DNA of 64,000 nucleotides from Candidatus Pantoea formicae (GTDB taxonomy: Bacteria; Pseudomonadota; Gammaproteobacteria; Enterobacterales; Enterobacteriaceae): assembly GCF_011752625.1 (NCBI RefSeq), contig NZ_VWXD01000001.1:496001-560000 (forward strand). The letters run 5' to 3'. A program made the translations under genes and the position numbers. Below the pieces are notes generated by a model. That model saw nothing but the letters and a program-made list of their open reading frames with translations, made no database searches and was not told where the DNA came from. Position 1 is the first letter of the stretch. Each line of letters starts with the position of its first letter. Of the stretch, positions 17,027-24,947 are shown in pieces.

Positions 17027-17053
17027 CATGATCATGATGATCGCACTAATAGT
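17022..17053. promoter_or_regulatory. Degenerate palindrome upstream of DUF1471 copy 4
   Basis: The right arm ATGATCGCACTAATAGT is intact, but the left arm is reduced to TTAG-three changed bases-GATCAT, and its TTAG contains the stop codon of the MFS gene. This is either mutation of the element or a cassette junction at this point. TTGAAA at 17059 and TATTAT/TATTTT near 17078-17086 form the promoter. Confidence 0.6.
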
Positions 17054-17134
17054 TAATATTGAAATGGTAACCTAGGGTATTATTTTTCCATCGAAGATAC
17101 ACAGCCTTCACACACAACCCAAAGGAATAAGACC

Positions 17135-17350
17135 ATGAAAACCATTAAAACACTGACCATCGCCGCTGCTGCCGCTCTTTCACTGATGTCTGCTGCCAGC
17201 TTTGCCCAGAGCATCTCCGTTGAGTCTTCAACGCTGGACGGTGCAGAAGCTAAAGTAGCCGCAGTAGCTCAGCAGCAGGGCGCACAGTACAAAATCACTG
17301 AAGCGAACACCAATAACCGTGTGCACATGACGGCAGAACTGTACAAATAA
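17135..17350 (+). CDS. Small exported DUF1471 protein, copy 4
   Basis: 71 residues, identical in protein sequence to the copies at 8102 and 18110. The gene differs by single silent bases (for example GCT for GCG at the codon after EA). The leader differs slightly: the hairpin stem is shortened to GAAG/CTTC by a change of GGC to ATA, and the -10 region reads TATTATTTTT. It may therefore be expressed or translated at a different level. The signal peptide ends at ASFA-QS and the domain ends in AELYK. The terminator is the same GCCGCC/GGCGGC stem. Confidence 0.9.
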   Translation: MKTIKTLTIAAAAALSLMSAASFAQSISVESSTLDGAEAKVAAVAQQQGAQYKITEANTNNRVHMTAELYK

Positions 17351-17373
17351 GTTCAGTTTCCGCTTCAGCGTTA

Positions 17374-17394
17374 AGGCCGCCTCCGGGCGGCTTT
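17374..17394 (+). terminator. Terminator of DUF1471 copy 4
   Basis: GCCGCC-TCCG-GGCGGC-TTT, identical to that of copies 2 and 5. Confidence 0.75.
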
Positions 17395-17516
17395 GCTGTT
17401 TCTAGAGCCTGTTATCGGCTACAGTGATCTGGCCGGAAATGTCCCTGGCTTGTCTCTCACCTCCGCTCAATGGCCTGTAGCATGTTGCGTATTCACTTAG
17501 CAAACACAGGCATCTC

Positions 17517-17828
17517 ATGAAAATCATCGTCAGCAAAAACTTTTCTCCATCGCGTGCGTGGGAGGCTCTCGATATTGCCAATTTTGATGGCACCAGCGTG
17601 CGATTGCACTGGACTGATCAGCCTTATCGCTGGCACATCAATGATGGTGAAGAAGTCTTTGTGGTGCTAGATGGTGTGGTCGAGATGCATTACCGCGAGA
17701 GAGGGGAAGTGCACAAAGTGATGCTCAGTGTGGGCGACATCTTCTTTGCCAGCGTGGGTACCGAGCATGTTGCTCATCCCCAAGGCGCGGCACGCGTGCT
17801 GGTGATTGAAAAAGAAGATTCAGTTTAA
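17517..17828 (+). CDS. Small cupin-domain protein
   Basis: 103 residues, a single cupin barrel with the two cupin motifs: WHINDGEEVFVVLDG near residue 41 and GDIFFASVGTEHVAHP near residue 78. It has His and Glu residues at metal-ligand positions. Such one-domain cupins are cytosolic and often isomerases, dioxygenases or sugar-binding accessory proteins; the function here is unknown. It stands alone between two identical DUF1471 cassettes, as if carried with them. No clear Shine-Dalgarno precedes the ATG. Confidence 0.78.
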   Translation: MKIIVSKNFSPSRAWEALDIANFDGTSVRLHWTDQPYRWHINDGEEVFVVLDGVVEMHYRERGEVHKVMLSVGDIFFASVGTEHVAHPQGAARVLVIEKEDSV

Positions 17829-17904
17829 CCTTCGACAACTTCGCGAAAGCGAACAAAAAAACAGCATCGCGCTGGAGGAGGCACCGCAGGCGGAAAGAGC
17901 TAAT

Positions 17905-17950
17905 TTATCCACAGGTTAGCGAGCGCTCTTTTCACTTGAAATGTGGATAA
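17905..17950. promoter_or_regulatory. Two perfect DnaA boxes in inverted orientation
   Basis: TTATCCACA at 17905-17913 and its exact reverse complement TGTGGATAA at 17942-17950, separated by 28 bases, in the gap between the cupin gene and DUF1471 copy 5. Both match the strong R1/R4-type DnaA box. They could titrate DnaA or regulate nearby transcription; no AT-rich unwinding element is evident. Confidence 0.55.
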
Positions 17951-17996
17951 GATGAAACTCTACCTGTCAACGTGGTTATTGTAATGGTGGTTATGG

Positions 17997-18023
17997 TTAG
18001 TGTGATCATGATGATCGCACTAA
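17997..18023. promoter_or_regulatory. Palindrome upstream of DUF1471 copy 5
   Basis: TTAGTGTGATCAT-G-ATGATCGCACTAA, with one mismatch (T for C in the left arm). The outer bases are less well kept than in copy 2 (TAATGG instead of TAATAG). A promoter with TTGAAA and TATTATTAT follows. Confidence 0.65.
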
Positions 18024-18066
18024 TGGTTAATATTGAAATGGTAACCTAGGGTATTATTATCCTCAT

Positions 18067-18085
18067 TGAAGGCACACAGCCTTCA
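18067..18085 (+). promoter_or_regulatory. 5'-UTR hairpin of DUF1471 copy 5
   Basis: TGAAGGC-ACACA-GCCTTCA, identical to the hairpin of copy 2. Confidence 0.6.
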
Positions 18086-18109
18086 CACACAACCCAAAGG
18101 AATAAGACC

Positions 18110-18325
18110 ATGAAAACCATTAAAACACTTACCATCGCCGCTGCTGCCGCTCTTTCACTGATGTCTGCTGCCAGCTTTGCCCAGAGCATCTCCGTTGAGT
18201 CTTCAACGCTGGACGGTGCAGAAGCGAAAGTAGCCGCAGTAGCTCAACAGCAGGGCGCACAGTACAAAATCACTGAAGCGAACACCAATAACCGTGTGCA
18301 CATGACGGCAGAACTGTACAAATAA
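18110..18325 (+). CDS. Small exported DUF1471 protein, copy 5
   Basis: 71 residues, identical to copies 2 and 4. Only silent changes separate the genes (for example CTT for CTG near the start, CAA for CAG). It is 975 bases downstream of copy 4 in the same direction, with the cupin gene and the DnaA boxes between. The same promoter, leader hairpin, AAGGA ribosome site and terminator are present. Three identical proteins from three strong promoters suggest selection for dosage, or recent gene conversion. Confidence 0.9.
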   Translation: MKTIKTLTIAAAAALSLMSAASFAQSISVESSTLDGAEAKVAAVAQQQGAQYKITEANTNNRVHMTAELYK

Positions 18326-18348
18326 TTTCAGTTTCCGCTTCAGCGTTA

Positions 18349-18369
18349 AGGCCGCCTCCGGGCGGCTTT
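18349..18369 (+). terminator. Terminator of DUF1471 copy 5
   Basis: GCCGCC-TCCG-GGCGGC-TTT between the small gene and the converging nanE gene. Confidence 0.75.
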
Positions 18370-18382
18370 GCTGTTTTTATCT

Positions 18383-19072
18383 TCAGCTTATTGCCTTTAC
18401 AAAGCGCTGCGTGATTTGCTGAGGCCGTGTAATAGCTCCCCCGACGACCACCGCATGTGCACCGAGATGTAAACACTGAGACGCCATTTCAGGTGTTTCT
18501 ACATTCCCCTCTGCGATCACCGGCACCTTGACTGCGGCGAGTACATCACGCAAGAAGACAAAATTATCCGCTGCCAGATAAGCGCCTTGGGTTTCCGCCG
18601 TATAGCCATGTAGCGTGGTGCCAATACAGTCGAAACCGAGTTCTGCTGCCAATTGTGCTTCTTCCACCGTGGCGATATCTGCCATCAGCAACAATTGTGG
18701 GTAACGTTGACGAACTGCCGCTACCAACTGTGGCAGCTGCAATTCGCCCGGTCGGTGATGCTGCGTAGCGTCTAAGGCTATCATCGCTGGATGAGCAGCC
18801 ATCAGTTCATCCACCTCTTGCAGCGTTGCGGTGATATACACCTCGCTGCCCGGATAATCACGTTTGACGATCGCGATGATCGGCAGATCGACGGTTGCCA
18901 TTATCTGTTGCACATCGACCAAACTGTTGGCACGGATGCCGGCCGCGCCACCTTGCTTTGCCGCTAACGCCATCCGAGACATGATAAATGGACTGTGCAG
19001 CGGTTCATTCTCCAGTGCCTGACAGGACACCACCAATTTTCCCTGAATCTGCTGCAACATGTTTGCTTTCAT
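18383..19072 (-). CDS. nanE: N-acetylmannosamine-6-phosphate 2-epimerase
   Basis: 229 residues, the size of NanE. It has the TIM-barrel family pattern ([83 protein letters not shown]). It converts ManNAc-6-P to GlcNAc-6-P in the cytoplasm, feeding NagA/NagB. Its start overlaps the stop of the PTS gene by 4 bases, so the two are coupled. Together with the PTS permease it forms a minimal pathway for an amino sugar that enters already phosphorylated, without sialic acid lyase genes nearby. Confidence 0.93.
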   Translation of the reverse strand: MKANMLQQIQGKLVVSCQALENEPLHSPFIMSRMALAAKQGGAAGIRANSLVDVQQIMATVDLPIIAIVKRDYPGSEVYITATLQEVDELMAAHPAMIALDATQHHRPGELQLPQLVAAVRQRYPQLLLMADIATVEEAQLAAELGFDCIGTTLHGYTAETQGAYLAADNFVFLRDVLAAVKVPVIAEGNVETPEMASQCLHLGAHAVVVGGAITRPQQITQRFVKAIS

Positions 19073-20625
19073 AGCGCGAGTAACTCCTCAACTTCATTTT
19101 TGATAATGGTGACGTGTGGGCCATAGATTATCTGTACGCCTTTGCCACGTTGGATCACTGCACGTGCTCCCGTGGCTTTCAATGCGGCTTCATTAAGCTT
19201 AGCGCTGTCGTGAAGCGTGATACGCAGACGCGTGGCGCAGCAATCAAGTTCAGCAATATTTGCTTTACCCCCCAGCGCTTCGATGACCTGCAAAGGGCGT
19301 TCTCCTGCAGCAATCAGCGGACTCTCTGCGCTGACATCTTCCCGACCGGGCGTTTTGAAATTGAAACGGGTAATCACAAAGCGGAAGGTGAAGTAATAGA
19401 GCAGGAACCACGGCACACCAACCAGCGGCACGTAGAGCCAGTGTGTTTTATCTTCACCTTGCAACACGCCGAACAGAATGAAATCGATCAAGCCGCCCGA
19501 GAATGTCTGCCCAATAGTGATGTGAAGCATATGGGCGATCATAAACGCCAGCCCATCGAATACAGCATGGACCACATACAACACGGGAGCGACAAACAGG
19601 AATGAGAACTCAATAGGTTCGGTAATCCCGGTCAAAAACGAGGTGAGGGCTGCGGACAGCAATAATCCTGCCACGCGTTTACGGTTCTCGGATTTAGCTG
19701 TGTGATACATCGCCAGACAGGCACCTAATAGCCCGAACATCATGGTAATAAAGCGACCTGACATGAATCGCGCCGTGCCGATGTAGAACTGTTGCGTGTT
19801 GGGATCGGCCAACTGAGCAAAGAAGATTCGCTGTGTGCCTTCAACCAGATGACCATTCACCATTTCGCTGCCACCTAAGGCGGTGGTCCAGAACGGCAAA
19901 TAGAAGATATGATGCAAGCCAAAAGGCCCGAGCATGCGCAGTACAAAGCCGTAGATGAAGGTTCCCAAGTAACCTGTGGCATCAACCAGGCCACCCAAGC
20001 CAAAGATGAGCTTCTGGAAGTGAGGCCAGATGATGGTCATCGCCGCGCCGACCACAATCGCCACAAAAGAACTGATAATAGGCACAAAGCGTGAGCCGCC
20101 AAAAAAACCGAGGAACTGCGGCAGCGCGATTTTGCTGTAACGGTTATGCAGCAGTGCGGTGACCAAACCCATCACTACGCCACCAAAAACACCCGTTTCC
20201 AATGTTTGTGTGCCGAGCGCTATCCCTTGTCCTACCGCGCTGAGATTGCTGCTGGCCAGCACGCCGGTCAGTGTTAACAGTGCATTGATGGTGGCGTTCA
20301 TCACCAAATAGGCCAGCAGTGATGCCAGACCTGCCGTGCCTTTATCACTTTTGGCTAAACCTACCGCCACGCCCACCGCAAACAGCACGGCAAGGTTAGC
20401 GAAGACCACTGATCCTGCACTTGCCATAACGGTGAACACACCTTGCAGCCAGCCGACATCGAGAAAAGGATAGGCTTTGACGGTATTGGGATTGGATAGC
20501 GCGCCCCCGATGCCGAGCAACAGGCCCGCAGCAGGCAATACAGCGATGGGCAACATAAAGGATTTACCAAAGCGCTGTGCTTTTTCAAACCAGCCTCCTG
20601 AGGAGGCACCACTCAATATCGACAT
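19069..20625 (-). CDS. PTS EIICB transporter of the glucose/amino-sugar family
   Basis: 518 residues: a membrane EIIC domain (about 1-420, [33 protein letters not shown]) and a C-terminal EIIB domain with phospho-cysteine in LDCCATRLR (about residue 463). There is no EIIA domain, so it depends on Crr or another EIIA-Glc. The family includes PtsG, NagE, MalX and MurP. Coupling with nanE suggests uptake and phosphorylation of N-acetylmannosamine or a related amino sugar. A doubled Cys at the phosphorylation site (CC) is slightly unusual. It is divergent from the RpiR-type regulator. Confidence 0.88.
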   Translation of the reverse strand: MSILSGASSGGWFEKAQRFGKSFMLPIAVLPAAGLLLGIGGALSNPNTVKAYPFLDVGWLQGVFTVMASAGSVVFANLAVLFAVGVAVGLAKSDKGTAGLASLLAYLVMNATINALLTLTGVLASSNLSAVGQGIALGTQTLETGVFGGVVMGLVTALLHNRYSKIALPQFLGFFGGSRFVPIISSFVAIVVGAAMTIIWPHFQKLIFGLGGLVDATGYLGTFIYGFVLRMLGPFGLHHIFYLPFWTTALGGSEMVNGHLVEGTQRIFFAQLADPNTQQFYIGTARFMSGRFITMMFGLLGACLAMYHTAKSENRKRVAGLLLSAALTSFLTGITEPIEFSFLFVAPVLYVVHAVFDGLAFMIAHMLHITIGQTFSGGLIDFILFGVLQGEDKTHWLYVPLVGVPWFLLYYFTFRFVITRFNFKTPGREDVSAESPLIAAGERPLQVIEALGGKANIAELDCCATRLRITLHDSAKLNEAALKATGARAVIQRGKGVQIIYGPHVTIIKNEVEELLAL

Positions 20626-20626
20626 A

Positions 20627-20694
20627 AATTTTCATCCCCGATGCGTTGTTGTGGTAAAAATTATTATCACAATCTACTTCATGGGATGAAAATT
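20627..20694. promoter_or_regulatory. Inverted repeat in the PTS/RpiR divergent region
   Basis: AATTTTCATCCC at 20627-20638 and its exact complement GGGATGAAAATT at 20683-20694, 44 bases apart. Two such half-elements flanking the PTS promoter suit an RpiR-type repressor that binds paired sites. Confidence 0.5.
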
Positions 20695-20705
20695 ACTACC
20701 ATTTG

Positions 20706-20721
20706 TGTGATAGCTTTCACT
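20706..20721. promoter_or_regulatory. CRP-binding site candidate
   Basis: TGTGA-TAGCTT-TCACT matches the CRP consensus TGTGA-N6-TCACA at 9 of 10 core positions, in the divergent promoter region of a PTS operon, where catabolite control is expected. Confidence 0.6.
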
Positions 20722-20799
20722 TATAATCGAATCTGCTGGCTTAACGTGGGACCTTTACGCACACTAAGCGCCATCGAAATTGGTCAACGGAGGGATGCC

Positions 20800-21627
20800 A
20801 TGACGGACAATGAAAACATTTTGCTGCATTTGCGCCAGGGACTGCCGGGCTTCAGTCCGGCGCTACAAAAACTAGGCGATTTTATCCTCACCGAACCTCA
20901 GAAAGTGCTGTATCTCACCATTACAGACCTGGCAAAAGAGACGGATACCAGTGAAGCCAGCGTGACGCGTCTATGCCGCATTTTAGGTTGCAAAGGCTAC
21001 ACCGAGTTCAAGATGGCGCTGGCACTGAACGTTCAGCAAAATCAGCCTGTCGCAACTGACGACGGTGACAGCATCGATGCCTTGGTTGAGGAGTCTGTGC
21101 AGGCATTGCGCGATACCGGAAAATTTATCAATCGTGACGTCCTTCAGCAGGCGGCAACTGCGTTGCATCAGGCTCGCTCTATCCAGATCTACGGTGTGGC
21201 AGCCAGCGCAATAACGGGTGAATACCTGCATTATCGCCTGCTGCGTCTGGGGAAATCCGCCCAGTTATTTGGGGATATGCATCGTGCTGCCATGAACGCC
21301 TCGACATTGATCGAGGGTGATTTGGTGATTGCTATCTCTGCCTCTGGCTCGACCAAAGACTTGATGCATGTTGTGAACGTTGCGAAGAAGCGTAAAGCAC
21401 AGGTGTTGATGTTGAGTAACACGCTACGCAGCCCAATGGGCAACCTGGCGGATATGCTCTTGGTGGCTGCACGTCCAGAAGGACCGCTGAACGCTGGAAC
21501 GCTCAGCGGGAAAGTGGGTGCGATGTTAGTGGTGGAAGTGTTAATGGGGGAGCTGATGACGCACGATGCCCATTACATCACCGCCAGCCAGCAAACGGCG
21601 AGCGCGACCTTGCCCATGCTGATTTGA
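20800..21627 (+). CDS. RpiR/MurR-family transcriptional regulator
   Basis: 275 residues from the ATG at 20800 with GGAGGG just upstream; the frame extends further 5' but that part overlaps the promoter and is unlikely to be translated. The N-terminal RpiR helix-turn-helix (LTITDLAKETDTSEASVTRLCRILG) is followed by a SIS domain (IQIYGVAASAITGEYLHYRL, AISASGSTKDLMHVVNVAKKR) that binds phospho-sugars. Divergent from the PTS-nanE operon, it is probably its repressor, with ManNAc-6-P or a similar ester as inducer. Confidence 0.87.
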   Translation: MTDNENILLHLRQGLPGFSPALQKLGDFILTEPQKVLYLTITDLAKETDTSEASVTRLCRILGCKGYTEFKMALALNVQQNQPVATDDGDSIDALVEESVQALRDTGKFINRDVLQQAATALHQARSIQIYGVAASAITGEYLHYRLLRLGKSAQLFGDMHRAAMNASTLIEGDLVIAISASGSTKDLMHVVNVAKKRKAQVLMLSNTLRSPMGNLADMLLVAARPEGPLNAGTLSGKVGAMLVVEVLMGELMTHDAHYITASQQTASATLPMLI

Positions 21628-21667
21628 TTATTAGTCAGGCCGCCTACAGATGGCGACCTGCTAAGGG

Positions 21668-23602
21668 TTACTCGCTCGCCAACGCTGCCACCGGGTCCAT
21701 ACGAGCGGCTTTGCGAGCCGGCAAATAACCGAAAATCATGCCGATGATGGTTGAGCAGGCGAAGGCCGCGCCCGCTGATTCCCAGGAGTAGATAGCGGTC
21801 AGCACGCCGCCCGCCATCAGGCTAATCAGTGGACCGATCACCAAAGAGAGCGCGACGCCGAGCGAACCGCCCACCAAACACACCAGCACGGCTTCGATCA
21901 TAAACTGCTGCATGATGTCGCCACGCCGTGCACCCACCGCCATCCGTACGCCAATCTCATGCGTGCGTTCAGTAACGGACACCAACATAATGTTCATCAC
22001 GCCGATGCTGCCAATCATCAGCGCAATCGATGCCACCATTAAAATCAACAAGGTCAACGTTGCCGCCGCACCTTCGATGGCTTTGCGGTACTTATCGCGA
22101 TTGAACATCAGGAAGTCTTTGGTTCCGTGACGCGCGGTCAATAATTGCGTCAGTGATTCCACCGCCGGGCCGCTTACCACGTCATCTTTGAGTTTGATGC
22201 TGATACTGGTGAGCGCGGTTTGCCCGCTAATGCGGTACATCATGGTGCTCCAGGGCAGCCAAACGCTTAAGCGATTAGGGGAGATACCGTTATCTTCATG
22301 CGCAACACCAATGACGCGCACCGGCACGGAGCCCAATACAATCATCTTGCCGATGGGGTTCTCATGAGGGGCAAAGAGCTTGTTGCGCGTATTGGTATCA
22401 ATGATGATCTCTTGCTGTGCGTGGCGCTCGTCACTGAAATTGCTGCCTTCAGTGAGTTTGATGCCCTGAATCTCAAAATAATCTTTGCCGACACCCGATA
22501 CCGATGCTTTCGAAGCATTTGACAGGTAGCGGATAGGTTGAGTTGAAAGTAACTCTGGACTGACCTTATCCACAAACTGCTGACGAGCAATCACATCGGC
22601 ATCGGCCATCACGAGCGTTAAGACGGGATGTGCGTCATCCTCGGCGAAATCCCCACCCGCATAAACAGACACCACGTTAGTGCCGAGGCCGGAGATGCTT
22701 TCCAAAGTCTTTTCACGCGCGCCTTGGCCTAATGCCACTACTGTGACAACGGCTGCGATGCCAAAGATGATACCGGTCATAGTCAGCGCAGTGCGTAAAC
22801 GATGAGTATTCATGGCGTTCAGTGCCATGCTCATCGACTCGCGCAGGCGGTCAACAAAGCCCCTAAGCTTGCTCTGACTTTTGCGTGGCGCCGGGATATA
22901 ACGCGCACGCACGGCATTTTGCTGGCGACCGCTGTCGGCAAAAATTTCCCCATCCTGAATTTCAATGATGCGCTCAGCATGCTGAGCCACCTTCATATCG
23001 TGTGTAACGATAATCACCGTATGACCTTCACGATTCAGGTCGTGCAGAATACGTAATACTTCCTCACCGGAGTGCGAATCCAGCGCACCGGTGGGTTCGT
23101 CGGCGAGGATGATCTCCGCGCCGTTCATCAGCGCACGTGCGATACTGACGCGTTGTTGCTGGCCACCGGAGAGTTCGCCCGGCTTATGGTGCTCTCGACC
23201 CTGTAGCCCCAACCGTTCTAGTAACTGAGCAGCGCGCTCACGGCGTAAATGTCCAGGCTGATTGGCATAAATCGCCGGGATCTCGACATTGCTTAACGCG
23301 GTGAGGTCCGGCATCAAATGGTAGCGCTGGAAGATAAAGCCAATGTGTTCGCGGCGTACTTTGGCTAGCGCATCGGGTGAGAGTGAAGCGGTGTTTTTGC
23401 CATCAATAAAATAGTCACCGCTATCGGCAGCGTCCAGACAGCCGAGAATATTCAAGAGCGTTGATTTACCCGAACCGGACGGGCCAATAATCGCCACCAT
23501 TTCACCGCTGGCGATTTGCAGGTTGATGTCTTTCAGCACATGCAGAGATTGTGAACCGTTAACATAGCTGCGCTGAATGTTTTTCAGTTCGATGATACTC
23601 AC
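21668..23602 (-). CDS. macB: MacB-type ABC exporter (ATPase-permease)
   Basis: 644 residues, the MacB length. The N-terminal ATPase has Walker A GPSGSGKST near residue 40, signature LSGGQQQR and Walker B ILADEPTGALD. After a linker come one membrane segment, a large periplasmic domain (about 290-530) and three C-terminal segments with the FtsX-like ERTHEIGVRMAVGAR motif. It powers tripartite efflux of macrolides, peptides or haem-like compounds through TolC. It overlaps macA by 4 bases. No outer-membrane channel gene is adjacent. Confidence 0.92.
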   Translation of the reverse strand: MSIIELKNIQRSYVNGSQSLHVLKDINLQIASGEMVAIIGPSGSGKSTLLNILGCLDAADSGDYFIDGKNTASLSPDALAKVRREHIGFIFQRYHLMPDLTALSNVEIPAIYANQPGHLRRERAAQLLERLGLQGREHHKPGELSGGQQQRVSIARALMNGAEIILADEPTGALDSHSGEEVLRILHDLNREGHTVIIVTHDMKVAQHAERIIEIQDGEIFADSGRQQNAVRARYIPAPRKSQSKLRGFVDRLRESMSMALNAMNTHRLRTALTMTGIIFGIAAVVTVVALGQGAREKTLESISGLGTNVVSVYAGGDFAEDDAHPVLTLVMADADVIARQQFVDKVSPELLSTQPIRYLSNASKASVSGVGKDYFEIQGIKLTEGSNFSDERHAQQEIIIDTNTRNKLFAPHENPIGKMIVLGSVPVRVIGVAHEDNGISPNRLSVWLPWSTMMYRISGQTALTSISIKLKDDVVSGPAVESLTQLLTARHGTKDFLMFNRDKYRKAIEGAAATLTLLILMVASIALMIGSIGVMNIMLVSVTERTHEIGVRMAVGARRGDIMQQFMIEAVLVCLVGGSLGVALSLVIGPLISLMAGGVLTAIYSWESAGAAFACSTIIGMIFGYLPARKAARMDPVAALASE

Positions 23603-24774
23603 ATCACCACCTTGTCAGCGCCCACCGCTTGGGTGGCAAGGATCACTTTTTCACCCACCTTTAGGCCGCTTAACACCTGAATATCAACACTGTCAGAAAT
23701 ACCGGTGGTGATGATACGTTTCTCAGGCTGTTCCTGTTTATCCGCCACTTCAACAAAGGTTTTGCCTTCCGCATCTTTTTTGGTGGCTTGGACCGGAATC
23801 AACAGTGCATCTTTGGCCGCATCCCGCAATAAATTCACCTGCGCAGTCATCGAGATGCGTAGCGCGTTATCTGGGTTGGGCACATCGAGTAGGGCATTGT
23901 AATAAATGGCCGCGTTGGTGCTACTGGTGGGCGTGCTTTCACTGTTGCCCATCAATGCGTCATCTTTCATCACCGACTCTGGTGCCAACTCAATGCTGCG
24001 CAAAGTGGCGTTGTAGCGTTTATCCGGATTAGCAAACGTCGTGAACCACGCCTGCTGACCGGGTTTGACGTTGTTGATATCCGCTTCGGAGATCTGCACC
24101 TTGATAGTCATCGTGCCGAGCTGCGCCAGTTTGGCAATGGTCGGCGCACTCTGCGCGGCGTTGACGGTTTGACCCTGCTTGGTGACGATCGCGATGACCG
24201 TGCCATCCATCGGCGCCATGATGCGGGTATAACTCAGATCGAGCTGTTTTTTATCGACCTCAATTTGCGCCTGAATGACGCGCGCCTTCTGGGCTGTCAA
24301 CTCCGCGCGCGCGGTGCTCCAGGCTTCAGCGGCTTCGTCGTAATCCTGGCGGGAGACGGCATTGGTTTTCAGCATCTGTTGCAGGCGCTTAAACTGTGCA
24401 TCCTGTCGTATCAAAGCCGCTTCACGCGTTTCCAAATCGGCTTGGGCTACGCTCAATGCCGCCTGCGCATTGCGTAAATCACTGCGCTGCGGTTGATCGT
24501 CAATTTCAGCGATCAGTTCACCTTTGCTCACGGCATCACCGGCTTTGATATAGAGCTTTTTAACCTGACCGGACACCTGCGCACCGACATTCACGCGTTC
24601 AATGGCGTCCATCTTACCGGTAGCGGCAATCACGTTTTCAATATTGCCTTGGCGCACGACGGCAGTGACCAGTGAATTGGGTTTAGGCCGTGAGTTGCTG
24701 TATGCCCAGACCAAAAGAATAATAACCAGCGTTGCAATAGCGACCAAAAGCCGCTTTTTAGAGGTATTCAACAT
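23599..24774 (-). CDS. macA: MacA-type periplasmic adaptor protein
   Basis: 391 residues from the ATG at 24774, spaced six bases from AAAGGG; the ATG at 24780 directly abuts that site. It has one N-terminal membrane anchor (RLLVAIATLVIILLVWAY), then lipoyl halves (GNIENVIAATGKMDAIERVNVGAQVSGQV and YTRIMAPMDGTVIAI), a coiled-coil hairpin between them (about 85-160) and beta-barrel domains. It bridges MacB and an outer-membrane channel. It is first in the macAB operon, divergent from the cytochrome b561 operon. Confidence 0.92.
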   Translation of the reverse strand: MLNTSKKRLLVAIATLVIILLVWAYSNSRPKPNSLVTAVVRQGNIENVIAATGKMDAIERVNVGAQVSGQVKKLYIKAGDAVSKGELIAEIDDQPQRSDLRNAQAALSVAQADLETREAALIRQDAQFKRLQQMLKTNAVSRQDYDEAAEAWSTARAELTAQKARVIQAQIEVDKKQLDLSYTRIMAPMDGTVIAIVTKQGQTVNAAQSAPTIAKLAQLGTMTIKVQISEADINNVKPGQQAWFTTFANPDKRYNATLRSIELAPESVMKDDALMGNSESTPTSSTNAAIYYNALLDVPNPDNALRISMTAQVNLLRDAAKDALLIPVQATKKDAEGKTFVEVADKQEQPEKRIITTGISDSVDIQVLSGLKVGEKVILATQAVGADKVVM

Positions 24775-24877
24775 AATCATCCCTTTAATGAAGCGAGAAT
24801 AATAATCACTAAATGCAACAAACAGGAGAAAATTCGTCAGGATTTTTCCACTAAACAGGGTGTGTTCAGAAAAAATT

Positions 24878-24887
24878 GAAAATTTTC
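24878..24887. promoter_or_regulatory. Palindrome in the macA / cytochrome b561 divergent region
   Basis: GAAAATTTTC, self-complementary, about 60 bases before the b561 start. It lies in an AT-rich region that must hold both promoters and possibly the target of the ECF sigma factor encoded downstream. No clear ECF -35/-10 pair could be fixed. Confidence 0.3.
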
Positions 24888-24947
24888 CGAATAGAAATCG
24901 TTGTTGAGTTGTTTACCCACTAAATAACTCACTCTTCGGGAATTGCT

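Noticed and set aside
17829..18109. Origin of replication or plasmid integration point because of the two DnaA boxes
   Set aside because: Only two boxes, no AT-rich 13-mer cluster, no dnaA/dnaN/gidA or rep gene. Regulation or titration is the more modest reading.
3492..18369. DUF1471 cassettes as a mobile element (IS, MITE or integron cassette)
   Set aside because: No transposase, no target-site duplication and no terminal inverted repeats around the unit. The palindrome is only at the 5' side. Homologous duplication explains the data.
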